DNA from: Isochrysis galbana
Taxonomy: Eukaryota > Haptophyta > Isochrysidales > Isochrysidaceae
Length of the DNA: 64,000 nucleotides
Direction: 5' to 3'
Assembly (NCBI GenBank): GCA_018136815.1
Contig: CM030935.1
Location: 4,166,299-4,230,298, forward strand
Part shown: in pieces, positions 53,304 to 63,690 of the stretch
Numbering within the stretch: position 1 is the first letter of the stretch
How the letters are laid out: each line of letters starts with the position of its first letter
The notes under the pieces: generated by a model
Databases searched by the model: none
Told to the model about the DNA's origin: nothing
The model's input: only the letters and a program-made list of their open reading frames with translations
Translations under genes and position numbers: made by a program

Positions 53304-54430
53304 GGCTACGCATGTGATTGATACCAAGCTATATAAATATCTAGTAGCTGGTACCCAGGTATCTAGATATTAGAGCTATCTATGTACATCTATAGCTCTG
53401 AACATCAAGGTAGCGCAGGGCTCGTATCTCGGGGTGCATTGTCCGAGAGTAAGTCAGAGAAAGAGCGAGAGAGATGGTCGGAGAAGGGGGGTGTAGGGGG
53501 AGAGAGGGGCAAGCAGAAGCAAGTACGAGAGAAAATCCATCTGGATAGTAGATTTCCTCTAGACCCTCACTCATATCTAGATAGGAGACATCGGGGGATG
53601 GAGGCGGTGAAGGACGAGGGGGACGCCCCCTCCTCCCTCCCTCCCTCTCCCTCTCTCCCTGCCTCAGTGTGGAGGCAACTTGTTCAGCGTGTGGCGTGTG
53701 GAGTCAACGTGCGTGTTCAGTGTGGCGTCACCTTAGTCAACTTGTTCAGGGTAGAGTCCACATGTTCAGTGTGTGGGTAGTAGCATATATGCACATATGC
53801 ATACTGCCTGGGGGCAAAACATATAATGCATACTGCCTCTTTCTGACTATACTTGTGTCCCCCCTCCCCTCCGGTATTACCCCCTTTGCCTTTTGCTTTT
53901 CTGCGCGGCTTTTTCAGCGGGCGCTGCGCGGATATCAAGTCAGATTTTGGCGCACCTTGTTCGCCTACTATGCGTACGCTCTTCGAGGCCCCTTTTACCC
54001 CCCCTCTCCTGCAAGGGCGCGCCGAGTGCCGAGTGGGAGGCGCCAGCGGAGGAGAAACCGCGCATGAGCTGCGAAAACCACGCACAAGTGCAGTGAGGCA
54101 TGAGAGTCCGCGCGGAAATCCGACACCTTTCCGTGTGAGCCCTTCAGTGACAGCCGCGCCGGCAATCTACTTTATTCTTTATTTGGGACGTCGCAAAAAG
54201 AACCATGTAGAATATGCATGTGTACATCGCACGTTGTGCTCGCACTTGACATTCATACGACACGTGCACATACGAGCCCGCTGTACACCCCTGGCTGGAT
54301 CCCTCTCTCTGTCGACATCTAGCTCCCGTTCCCTCTCTTCCTCTCTTTCCCTTTCTCGTACTCGCTTCTTCCCCCTCCTCCCCCTCCCTCTACCCCTCTC
54401 TCCGTCCATCTCTCTCTCTCTTTCTCCGTC
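53304..54430. other. Spacer between the two Harbinger genes
   Basis: AT-rich just after the transposase stop (TATATAAATATCTAGTAGC), then repeated blocks GCATACTGCCT and GTTCAGTGTG. No further gene supported. CT-rich DNA occupies 54300-54430. Confidence 0.5.
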
Positions 54431-56001
54431 TCACTTGGATAATGCTTTCTCGATGAGCTGCATCATGCAGGTCATCATCCGCGTTTGCCGTTCGTCACGC
54501 GCGTCTTCGCGCTTAGCCTGCTCCTCCTTACACTTCCTGCGCTCTTCATCCACTGCCGCCTCACGCCTCGCGCGCGTTTCCTCACGCGCCACTTCGTACT
54601 CCCAACGCTTTTCCTCGCGCAAGTCACGCTCCTTTTCGCGCTCCAACGCCGCAAGTTCCGTGCGCTCCCGATGCGCGAGCTCTCGCGCACGGAATGAGGC
54701 CTCCTCCGCTTGTGCCTTGCTTGCCATTTCGTCGCGCCTTGCCTGCGCAGCCGCTAGCGCGTCATTCGCCTTGGCACTCGCAGCAATCTCCTCCTTGTGC
54801 GCTTCCAGAATGTCAACAAGAGCATCGCGCGCATGTGCCGCTTTACGTGCGGTCGCGGGCTTCACCTTCTTTGCGCTTTGTGCGCTGCTCTCCTTACGCA
54901 CGAAATGGTACTTACCTTCGGAGTCGGGGCCGTCCAACGCGAACCCTGCAGGCCACTTTGGTTCGTCCTTAAGGAAGTCCTGCAAGTCGAGACCCTCCGC
55001 GAGCTCCTCCTCATAATAGTGCAGCATGAAGGACTCGACCTCAATGCGGTCGGGGAGCGACTCGGTGCTCGACTGCACACTGCCTGACCCCGAGCGCTGT
55101 GCGGCCTGCGAGCGAGTGCACACGGCAGATTTGAGACGTGCTGCGCGGGCGTGCAAGAACAGGCACAATGTCGCACGGGGGCCGAGCACTCACCCGCAAC
55201 TCATCTTCGCTCAGGTCACGGTACGCTTGCTTGGCTGCCTCGTTCTGTGCCGCATTCGCAGAACGATCCGCTTCTCTCTCTGCCTTGCGCTTGGCAGAGT
55301 TTTGGGACGCCGACTTGAGGAGCTCGCTCACCTCAACGATCAACGTCTCGTACTCCGACAGAGGGCGCTCCGACTTGGTCTCCGAGGTGTCCTCGGGGTC
55401 GTCCACCTCGATCGGCTCCGCTTGCTCCTTCCCAGCGGTGAAGAGATGCGCGCCTGCCTGCATCCGCAGGCAGGCAAGTGGGGGGGGGGCAGTGAATTTG
55501 CCTGTTGGGATGAGACCACGCCTGAAGGCCCAGGCTAGGCTTGTGGTGAAGCCACGCGTGCAAGCAGGTCGCCGCAATCGCAGGGCACACCTGAACCCAA
55601 CCTTTCAGCGAGGCGATCACAGAGGCGTACGATGGCAACGAGGCGCCCTGCATGGAGTCGTCGCGCATCACCATGGGCAAGATGCCGTTCTCCTCGTTCG
55701 TCCACACCCACTTCTGGGTGTGTCCGTTTTTCGCCGCCGTGCTGCCGTCCTTGAACGTCTTGAACGCCTCGTCGCCTGCCTCCAGCACTTGCTTCAGCAG
55801 CGTAACTTTGCGCTCGACTGTCCAGTCGAAGCGGCTGTTGCGCGCTTCTCTCTCCTGCGGAACGTGGCGAGTGAGGGGGCGTTGTGCGCGCGCTGCTGGG
55901 GCCCCATCATCCCCACCCCGCCACCCTTGCGACGCTCGGCCGGCGCCTTGGCTCGCGGTTGGCATGTGCCGCCGGGCTGCCCTCACCGGCCTCGGCGCCA
56001 T
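54431..56001 (-). CDS. Myb/SANT-like protein of the PIF/Harbinger transposon
   Basis: Exons 56001-55591, 55457-55194 and 55105-54431 join in phase to 449 residues. A trihelix/Myb-like domain lies at about residues 50-140: FDWTVERKVTLLKQVLEAGD, then a TQKWVWTNEENGILPMV segment. The second half is a long charged helix rich in Glu/Arg/Lys (about 300-440), likely coiled coil. PIF/Harbinger elements carry such a second gene, which escorts the transposase to the nucleus and the element ends. The acceptor at 55106-55108 was chosen because it alone keeps phase into AAQRSGSGSVQSS. Convergent with the transposase, so both probably share a common 3' spacer. Confidence 0.8.
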
Positions 56002-56177
56002 CGCTCTCTCGCTCTCCTCTCTCCTCTCTTCCACCGGCAGACAGTTGGAAGAGGCGCGCACTGGGCCTCTTCCAACTCTCCGGTTTAAGGAAGGATTGAG
56101 GATCGTGACTTCTTTGAACGAGCTCTTCGAACCTTCTTCCAACGTTGTTTCAACCCCGCAAAAACCCCCGAGTAGCT

Positions 56178-56782
56178 TGAGCCTGAAATCATGTACGCTT
56201 AGCTGGAGCCTGAGCGTGTTCTGAGAGGTTAGACTAGACTCTAACCTCTTGAATGCTAGTGGGGGAGGGCTAGGTTGTGCTGAGATAGAGATAGTACGAT
56301 AGTACGCCAGCGCGCAGGGGGCTCGTATAGCTAGCAAGGCTTGTAATAGTTATGGCCCGCCCGGCCTATGGCCCGCCCGGCCTAAGGCCGAGGAAAAATT
56401 TTCGGGAGATAAGAGTAAGAGAGGGTTTTTGCAGGCCGCAATAGGGCCCCAACAGCCCCCCGCCCCAACAACGCCGGGGCGCTGTTGAGGCTCTATTGTC
56501 TATTGCGGCCGTCCTGCAAAAGGCAAAAGGAGAAAATCGCGTTTTCCCTCTCAATAGCAATAGCGGTCTTCTAAAACAATATTCTTGAAGATGCCTGCTA
56601 ATACTTTCGCCAAACCACTCAACCACTACCCCTTCCTCAGGGTTTCCCACTGACAACGCCCTTACCCCACCCTCCACCCTCACTCCCCTTTCTGCTCCCC
56701 CCCCTCGTTATTCCTTTTTCCTTTTTGTTCGCGGTTTCGGGGGGTCGACTGTTGTATTCCTGCCCATCTGAAGGCTGTCGGC
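56178..56782. other. Intergenic, no gene recognised
   Basis: Contains a 17-bp direct duplication TATGGCCCGCCCGGCC at 56351-56382 and an ATATTCTTGAAGATGCC motif shared with 15380 and 63922. Confidence 0.45.
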
Positions 56783-57232
56783 GTGAATATTCGTGTAAGT
56801 TGGGCATGGCCAGATTTTCGTTTTAAACCTACCCAAATTTCAAATTACAAATTTCGTTGCGAACATGTCCTACATAGGAGGATAACCACGGCGAACCGTT
56901 TTGCGGACGATCCGACATGCCGCTTTTGCGGCATAGCCCCCGAGAGCTCCACCCATATAGCTTCATGTATCGCGACGGAGCCCGTGCCGCAAGCGGCCGA
57001 TTTCGACGCAGTGAGCGGGGGCGGCGGGCGCGATTGGCGTGGCTGTGAGAGCGGCATACCGCACTTTGGTGCTGGTAGCGGCATCCATTTGGTGAGCGGT
57101 GACTCGAACGGCCTCGTGGCGCCCCCGGTCGCGGGTCGAAGTTGGGTTCTCGAGCCCTTGGTGTTTTTAGCGGTTAGCGTCTTTAGTTTTTGCGATACTT
57201 ACGTACACGTTCAAGTCCATAAAACACAGTGA
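56783..57232 (+). pseudogene. Non-LTR retrotransposon remnant (RT C-terminal zinc-binding region)
   Basis: RCEHVLHRRITTANRFADD then CRFCGIAPESSTHIASC is the zf-RVT-like pattern (H/R-rich helix followed by CxxCx7-8HxxxxC) that follows reverse transcriptase in LINE-type ORF2 proteins. The RT itself is absent upstream, and the sequence after IASC drifts into Gly-rich text. Lower GC than the host genes around it. A dead fragment. Confidence 0.6.
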
Positions 57233-57596
57233 AAATATATAATATATTGCTGTGCGTATAGAACCAGGATCTTTGGTCTTTGGTCCGGGTCAGCTGCCGA
57301 TGCCCATGGTTTCGTGTTTCGCTGCGAGTGGCGCGCATGAAGGCCACCGGTACAATAATACCGGAGGGGGGCCTGAAATATATTTCCGCACGGCCGTCAG
57401 AGGCCTGAAATCGGGTATTTTTCGAAAATTTTGCCGGAAGACCCCCGGTTTTTTTTTGCTGATCTCCCATACACCAGAACCCATAGGGAGCTTATTTAGG
57501 CCTTCGTTTGCCCATTACAGATGGTGCCCTCCGCACCCCCCTAGTGAGTGACCGGGCTACCAATAGTGACATAGTGACATCAATTATGCCGGCTAC
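57233..57596. other. Intergenic, no gene recognised
   Basis: Moderate GC, with an inverted R3 end (AGTGAGTGACCGGGCTA, about 57542-57558). Confidence 0.4.
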
Positions 57597-57670
57597 CGTA
57601 CAAAACAGCTGTGGTGAAGCACCTGTTTCTTTCGTTCGGTGCTTCGGCCCGGCAGTAAAGAGTTAACGTA
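57597..57670 (+). repeat. Hairpin-bearing dispersed repeat, copy 2
   Basis: CTACCGTACAAAACAGCTGT then GTGAAGCACC-TGTTTCTTTCGTTC-GGTGCTTC and GGCCCGGCAGTAAAGAGTT. The stem is conserved exactly with copy 1 while the loop is 8 bases longer. Confidence 0.75.
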
Positions 57671-57897
57671 GACTAGGAAGCAGCGGCGCCCTTCGTGGCG
57701 CTGCTCAACCGCGTCGCGATTGCGGACCTGGAGAAGGAGAGAGGGAGGATGATACGTTTGTGAAGAAGCTGTCGGAGAGTCGGAGGAGATAGATACGAGC
57801 TGCCCGGGAGCGGCTCCAGCAGAAAGGAGGTAGGAGTAGGAGTATATCTTTCTACAGATTCACAGATTCCACTTCCTCACCAACCACTTCCCCCGCG

Positions 57898-58896
57898 ATG
57901 CCGTCGGCGGAGCTCGCCACACTATGCGTCGGGCCCAATCCAGCGCTGCAGCGCGTGCTCAGCTTCCCCAGCCTGAAGTTGGGCGAGGTGAACCGAGCCG
58001 CTGCCCTCACATCCTATTGTGGCGGCAAGGGCCAGGGAGCTGCGCTCGCCGCGCTCCGATGGGCGCCAGAGGGGCGGCACGCAGTGGCGCAGTTCCTCGG
58101 CGGTGACTCTGGCCGCTTCTGCGAGGAGCAGCTGCAAGCCGCAGGACTGGAGACCATCACTCAGAAGGTGACAGGCCCTACGCGTATCTGCACTACACTG
58201 CTCAACCAGGCTGACGGTTCCAATACTGAGCTGATCGACCCCTCGGATCCAGTGACAGCCGAGGAAGTCGCCGGATTGGTCGACGCCATCACTACGCAAC
58301 TTTCGGACTTTGCCGTCATTTCTCTGTGTGGAACCCAGCCACCTGGATCGGAGGCATTATACGAGCGACTCGCTGCCGCACTACTCCGTCCACCACCTGG
58401 GCCGGCCAGCGCCCAAGAGCCGATTCTGCTCTTGGACGGCTTCAAGGCCGTGGATGGCGTCTTGCACTCCAGCCGGCTCGATGTGCTTAAAATCAACCGC
58501 GATGAGCTCATTGCTCTGACCGAGCAACCGACGGTCGAAGAGGCCGCCACGTTCCTCCTCCGCGGATCCGAGGCGCGCCTGACCAGGCCCAACGCAGTGA
58601 TCGCCGTTACAGATGGCCCGCGGCCCGCAATGCTCTTTCGCCAAACCGAGGCTTGGAAACTCTCTGTTCCCGAAGTGCCATGCCTTAATCCCATCGGTGC
58701 CGGGGACGTATGCACTGGTGTGTTTGCCCACCAGCTGGCTGCCGGCGATGACGCGCTCGACGCTTTTGCCTGGGGGCTTGCCGCCGCCAGTGCCAGGGTG
58801 GTGAAGCGAGATCCCACGTTTGACCCCATCAGAGTGCGCGAGCTGTACGCAACTGTGAAGAAGGAGCCCATCGAAACTTGGAACGGGACAGCTTGA
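57898..58896 (+). CDS. PfkB-family sugar kinase (1-phosphofructokinase / tagatose-6-P kinase-like)
   Basis: Single exon, 332 residues, full length for the family. N-terminal CVGPNPALQRVLSF is the NPA[LI]D-like start of the phosphofructokinase B branch. The sugar-binding signature SYCGGKGQGAALAAL (about 40-54) and the C-terminal signature NPIGAGDVCTGVFAHQ (about 264-279), which carries the catalytic Asp in GAGD, are both present. VLKINRDEL is also family-typical. It would phosphorylate a sugar phosphate (fructose-1-P or tagatose-6-P like); the exact substrate is not readable. No obvious targeting peptide. Start is the first ATG, 14 codons before the first motif. Confidence 0.88.
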   Translation: MPSAELATLCVGPNPALQRVLSFPSLKLGEVNRAAALTSYCGGKGQGAALAALRWAPEGRHAVAQFLGGDSGRFCEEQLQAAGLETITQKVTGPTRICTTLLNQADGSNTELIDPSDPVTAEEVAGLVDAITTQLSDFAVISLCGTQPPGSEALYERLAAALLRPPPGPASAQEPILLLDGFKAVDGVLHSSRLDVLKINRDELIALTEQPTVEEAATFLLRGSEARLTRPNAVIAVTDGPRPAMLFRQTEAWKLSVPEVPCLNPIGAGDVCTGVFAHQLAAGDDALDAFAWGLAAASARVVKRDPTFDPIRVRELYATVKKEPIETWNGTA

Positions 58897-59164
58897 ATTG
58901 GAGTGAAGGGGAAGATGGGTGACACATGGGTGGGTGGGTGTGGGCGTATGAATTTGGAAGGAGGGAAGGCAACAGCCGCCGACGCCAATGCCCGCAAAGT
59001 GCACGTTGAGCCTTTGCGCTGCGTGTGCCCTTCCCGGAAACGGCAACTCGCGCGTGCCACCTTGTGTGTTGTGTTGCGCAAGCAGGGCACTTGTGCATTT
59101 GTTGCTCTTCGTCGTCTTGCATCAGTATTAAGTGGCAAAATCTAAAATCTATCACATATTACGT

Positions 59165-59745
59165 GGGATAATAATATAACTGAGCATTAGTACTTAGTAC
59201 CACTACTCTCACTAGCGCCCTGGTACTAACACGCAACCCTCAGTGCACCTGCCCGTACACTTTGGCGCGTGCTGATGCCACAGACACATACACCTATGCA
59301 CCCCTTCAAACGCCCCCCTCGCAAGCCCCCGGCTCCCATACTAACTCCCCACAAGTTATAACGGGTGAAAACCCAACAAGCAGCAAGGCGAACCGACCTA
59401 TGTCCTATGTCGGCCGACTCGCATGCTAGGAAAAAGCGCCGGGGGGGAGGGGGGGGGGGGGGGGGAGGAACTCTCGTCAACAAAGAATATCGGCCCTTAC
59501 CAGCTCGCGCCGTGAGCAGTCCTCGAGAAAGAAATGACTGCGAGTCGAGTAGCCTGTGCCACCTTCGGGATACTCTCCTTGATCGCTTGAGCCACTCCCT
59601 CCTCTCTCCCGCCTGTCGCCGGCCGCCCCCTACCCGTTTGCTAACGCAAACGGGGCCTGTTTCTAACCGCACTCCATCGGGGGGGGTGCAAATCCCCCCT
59701 CTCCCTCTCTCCACTCTCCCCCCTCGAAGTACCTGCGGCGCGTCG
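59165..59745 (-). mobile_element. Dispersed element R1, 5'-truncated copy
   Basis: Matches 45231-45780 from the ATAATATAACTGAGCATT tail to about CTCCCCCCTCGAAGTACC, then homology stops. A G-run of about 18 lies at 59449-59466. Confidence 0.8.
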
Positions 59746-59852
59746 CCGCGAGTCCTTAGGAGCAATTCTACATCCAGGCGTCCGAACGAGCGCATGACCA
59801 CGTCAAGTGTACCAATGGCATCGCGGCCGGGCGCAAGCGAATCAAGGAGTTC
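59733..59852 (-). other. Possible orphan exon, 40 codons
   Basis: On the minus strand CGCACCGCAG precedes an open 120-base block encoding ELLDSLAPGRDAIGTLDVV and GRLDVELLLRTRGDAPQ, followed by GTACTT. Splice sites fit on both sides and the length is a multiple of three. The donor falls at the breakpoint with the R1 copy and no partner exon was found, so it may be an exon fragment or chance. Confidence 0.25.
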
Positions 59853-59939
59853 CTGCGGTGCGAGGGGCGGTGGTGGGTCAGTGCCGGTGTGTGCCACCCT
59901 TAAGAACCCGCGTGCCACCTACCAGTGACCCCCCACCCT

Positions 59940-60290
59940 GCTCGCGAGAGCTCTAGGCTCTGCATGGCCACCATCTCCAGGCCATTCTTCGGCCGATCGC
60001 GGGCGATCGGACGTCGCGGAAGCTCCGCGTTTCTAATAGTGATGCGCCCCACATTCACCACTCTGATTCCCTCCCGTGAGCGAACCCCTCAATCTCCCAA
60101 AATAGCCCGCAACGCGCGGGGGAAGGGAGGGGAGTCACTCACCGACGCCATTGCCCTTCGTGGGGCGGGAGGGGGTCGTTCGGAGGGGGGAGGGAGTTGC
60201 CGGGGCAGGTAGGGGGGGACCCTGAGGAATCCTTGGACACCCAGGGGAGGTGGGAAATAGTGGTTAAAATGAGTGAGTGACCGAGCTAAC
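59940..60290 (-). repeat. Dispersed repeat R3, copy 3
   Basis: Inverted relative to 5041-5500 and 15595-15707, ending in GAGTGAGTGACCGAGCTA. It contains the most conserved R3 block (about 60000-60060), which reads as AELPRRPIARDRPKNG on the minus strand. Confidence 0.7.
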
Positions 60291-60307
60291 ATGCAGGACC
60301 ACGTTGA

Positions 60308-60425
60308 CGACCAGACGACCAGAAGCGTTCAGTTATCCCCATCCCTTTCGTTGAGGCGAGAAGCGTTCAATCACCACTAGCTAACGTCACACCGCATCAA
60401 TACACTAGCTAACGTCACACTGAGG
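60308..60425. repeat. Short repeats: AAGCGTTCAAT and CACTAGCTAACGTCACAC
   Basis: CACTAGCTAACGTCACAC occurs at about 60376 and 60404. GAAGCGTTCA-type units here are the reverse complement of the minisatellite at 60620-60830. Confidence 0.65.
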
Positions 60426-60619
60426 TTGGTCAATCCGATGCTGTCAAAAATATAATGAGCGTGTGTGAGACGTGGATCGTGATTTCAACGAGATATCGAC
60501 CCTGCCCCAAATCGAAGGAATGGAGTCAGACCACGTCGGTGTTTCAACATGTGAAGTGTCAAGTTGAGTCAAGTAACCTTCAGGTGACAACAAAAGGTGT
60601 TAGCAGGGATGGGGATAAT

Positions 60620-60830
60620 TGAATGCTTTTGGTCTTAGCTACCCTCATATGATCCCCACGATCTTCCGCGATTGAACGCTTTTCCATGTGTAGTGTGTGG
60701 GCTGATGGTGATTGAACGCTTTTCCATGCGGTGGGGGTGATGGCGATTGAACGCGTTCCACGTGTAGGCTGATGGTGATTGAACGCTTTTCTTTGATGTG
60801 GGTGATGGTGATTGAGTGATTGAGCGCTTC
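60620..60830 (+). repeat. Minisatellite, GATGGTGATTGAACGCTTTTC unit
   Basis: Five units of 32-42 bases sharing GATGGYGATTGAACGC, degrading to GATTGAGCGCTTCTCGCCTCG at the right. Confidence 0.8.
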
Positions 60831-61740
60831 TCGCCTCGCGCGGGCGCGGGCGCGGGCGTGGGCTCATCCATCACCTCCTCTTCCACCTCGTCCACAATGG
60901 TTCGGCGGCGCTTGCGCACATGCAGCATGGGGATGGGGTGGGGCGGGGGGCAAGGGCGTCGGGCGTGGGGGCGTGAGGGGGGGGGGGGGCGCCCGTGCCC
61001 CATGCCCCCGTGCCCCCCAAATTTCGATCAACATTTTTTATTTTGAGCCTGACCCCAAATTTTACAAAGAAATTCTCGAAAGTCTGGCGTTTGCCAATCG
61101 CCCTCGCCCTCTCGCCCATCCCCGTCCCTCTCCCCAATCCCCCTTTCCCCGCCCTCCCTCACTCTCCCCCCGCCCCCCCCCCCCCTCCCCTCTCTCTCTC
61201 TCTCTCCTCCCCCCCCCCCCCTCCCCTCCCTCCCTCCCTCCCTCCCTGAGGGTGGCGCATCCGTTTCGCCCGTTGTGTTGGCGGTTTCAGCCATCCGCCT
61301 CCAACAGCCGCCCTCGAATAGAATAAACCCAGAGCACCGGGGTGATTCGACGACGATAGCATCTCGCCTCTTGTCGTCTTGAGATCTCTTGGCTTCCTTC
61401 CCAGATCGGACGGAGATGGGAGGGAGGAGCGACGAGATTGAGGGCGAGGCGGGCGCTCCGGCCGTCGGCGTCGCCGTCACGTCCACAACCAAGCAGAGAG
61501 CTCCCCAAAGCCTCCTACACGGGACCCACAGGCGGCGAGTCTCCCCGTCTCTCGCCCCATCTGCGAGAAGAGAGAAGGGGGGAAGCCCGCCCCCTCCCCC
61601 CCCCGCGCCCCCCCCCCTCCCCCCCTCCCCCCCGCCCCCCCCCGCCCTACGGGGAAGGACGGAGATGAAAGAAATCGTCGTCGGACTTGTACTACTAGTG
61701 AGGATTCTCTCATTCTCTCGCTCTCTCTTCCTGCTGTATT
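60831..61740. other. C/G-rich low complexity, no gene recognised
   Basis: Includes a G-run near 60980 and C/CT runs at 61140-61245 and 61590-61650. Pro- and Gly-rich frames are not supported. Confidence 0.5.
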
Positions 61741-61744
61741 CTTG

Positions 61745-61775
61745 TCCTCTCTCCCTCTCGTACTCTTCTCTCGCA

Positions 61776-61869
<94 letters not shown>

Positions 61870-61890
61870 CCCCCCCCCCCCCCCCCCTCT
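61745..61890 (+). repeat. (CT)n microsatellite followed by a C-run
   Basis: About 95 bases of CT alternation (61772-61866) then about 20 C, upstream of the temptin-domain gene. Confidence 0.95.
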
Positions 61891-62047
61891 CTCTCCTGCG
61901 GTCTCTATCAAGCCCCCGGAGACTCTCTACCCCTCCTCGCTCGGGTCGCCCGGCTCCCCTCCTCCCCGATCTTCCCCCTCTTCCCCCCGCCCCCCTCTTT
62001 CCTTCGCCATCCCCTCTGATCCCTGGCCGACGGCGAGGCCGCCCGGC

Positions 62048-63690
62048 ATGCGGAAGCCGACACGAAGCCGTCGAGCGGTTGGGCATCTTCCGCGCCCCAC
62101 GCCCCCACTGACTGCGCGCTGGCTCCCTGCGTGCCTCGCCCTCGGTCTGTTGCTCCGGCAGACAGAAGCGAGGCCAACGTACGTGGCGTTTGTGCCAAAT
62201 GGCTGGGTCAACGGACAGGCGACCGGCCACCAGATGAACAACGAGGACAATCGTGAATTCGGATACGAGTTCAGCGAAGCTGGATATGTGTGGACAGAGG
62301 AGCTCTGCCATGACGACACGGATGGCGATGGGAAGAGCAATGGGCTCGAACTGGGCGATCCGTGCTGCGTCTGGTATGCGGGTGCTGACGTCTCGCAGCT
62401 AAGGGGGTTCAGCATGATTGACATCTCACTCCCCGGAGACGATCGATCCACGACCAGCCGCACGATGCCTTTGTGTGAGGAAGATGACGATGACGATGAC
62501 GAATCCCCCAGTCCACACTCGCAAGCATCGCCATCTCCCCCGCTCCCCCCGCCTCCCCCCCACCTCCCCCACCACCCCCACCTCCCCCACCTCCCCCACC
62601 TCCCGCAACTGCCTCACCTCCCCCATCTCCTCCACCTGCACACCCTCCATCCCCGCCCAATCCGCCAAAGCAAAACCTGCCCTCTCCCTCTGCGCCAGCG
62701 TCCTTTCGGCCCCCTTCGCCTTCTTTGTCACCATCGCCAGCTCCGAACCCATCGCCCAAGCTATCCCCAGTGCCTTCGCCTCCGCAAACATCGTCTTTTT
62801 CTCCCTCGCCCTCGCCGCAGCCCGCGCTGTCACCGATGGATGCCCGGCCTGTGTCCTCACAACCGCCGAGCCCAGCCTTACCTGAGCCTCTCGCGCCACC
62901 CGTGAGTTACAATGGAGTGCCGCACTCATTGCAGCTACCGCCCTCACCCCCGCCTCTTTCCTCACCTTCGCCTTCGCCTTTGTCGCGCATTCCTCCTCCG
63001 CCGTTGTTCTCGCCTCCAGTGCGATACTCGATCACCACTGTGATGAAGCTCGAAGCCTCATTTGAGGACTTCGATGTCTCCATTTTCCGGGCACGTTTTG
63101 CCCTTCTCGTGGGCGTTGCAGAGCATCGCGTGCGTGTGAATGTGGCCTCTGGATCGGTCATAGTCATCTCTACCATTGAGACTGAGGACGCGTCTGAGCT
63201 CAACACCATTTCCACGACCCTCAGAGCCCTCGACAGGTCCTCGGCTTCGACGGCTCTTCAGCTCGATGTTGAAAGCATCGACGTCGCTGCGTCTGTTGAG
63301 CAAGTGCAGCCTTTGTCGCCGCCTTCTACATCGTCCCCCAGGCCAGGCAGCAGTGCCAACCAGGATGGGAGCTCCTCCTCTTCCGGTAAGGTAGTTGGTG
63401 TTATCGTTGGCGCAGTTGTCGGCACGGTTCTTCTCATCCTGCTCGGCGTCGCTCTCCGGTTGTGCCTTCGGCGAAGGGAGAAGCATAAGTCGCCACCTAC
63501 TGTAGGGCGTGCCTCAACTGCCCGCCGCACCTACCCGCCAGTTGTCGAGGGCATCCCCATTTATGCACAAATCACCCGGAGTGGTGGCAAGGCGGATCAG
63601 CCTGCATATCTTCAGCGCCCGACAGAAGGCTGCTCCTCTGACTCCGGCAAGCCTACAGATCCTCAAGGACAAGAACTTAGTTTTTCATGA
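62048..63690 (+). CDS. Temptin-domain, proline-rich, single-pass membrane protein (frame break in the Pro-rich part)
   Basis: From ATG 62048 a signal-like helix (WLPACLALGLLL, about 25-36) leads to a temptin-like domain: VPNGWVNGQATGHQ, FGYEFSEAGYVWTEELC, DDTDGDGKSNGLELGDPCCVW, with its Cys pair and Ca-binding-like DxDxDG loop. An Asp run follows. In the C-rich stretch at about 62525-62560 the frame shifts. In the other frame the text becomes a Pro-rich, pherophorin-like spacer, then a small alpha/beta-looking domain (ASFEDFDVSIFRARFALLVGV ... LQLDVESIDV), a transmembrane helix (VVGVIVGAVVGTVLLILLGV) and a short cytoplasmic tail, stop at 63690. The shift in a C-homopolymer is probably a sequencing error or an unseen small intron. 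Likely a cell-surface adhesion or matrix protein. Confidence 0.7.

Larger units (their letters stand above)
51870..56169. mobile_element. PIF/Harbinger DNA transposon with both genes
   Basis: About 4.3 kb. Carries a DDE transposase on the plus strand and a Myb/SANT-like gene on the minus strand, converging on a central spacer (53304-54430); two genes of these kinds define PIF/Harbinger. Ends are imperfect inverted repeats, GAGGTCTTTTGCGGGGTT at about 51874 against the reverse complement of AACCCCGCAAAAACCCCC at 56152-56169 (15 of 18). GAGTAGCT occurs at 51862-51869 and 56170-56177. PIF elements normally duplicate 3 bp (TWA), so this 8-bp match may be chance, and exact ends are uncertain by a few bases. 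Confidence 0.8.

Noticed and set aside
54179-54430. Ser/Arg-rich ORFs near the end of the Harbinger spacer
   Set aside because: CT-repeat translations next to the true stop of the Myb-like gene.
55138-56224. Plus-strand ORFs of 190-316 residues
   Set aside because: Antisense of the Myb-like Harbinger gene, whose three exons join in phase on the minus strand.
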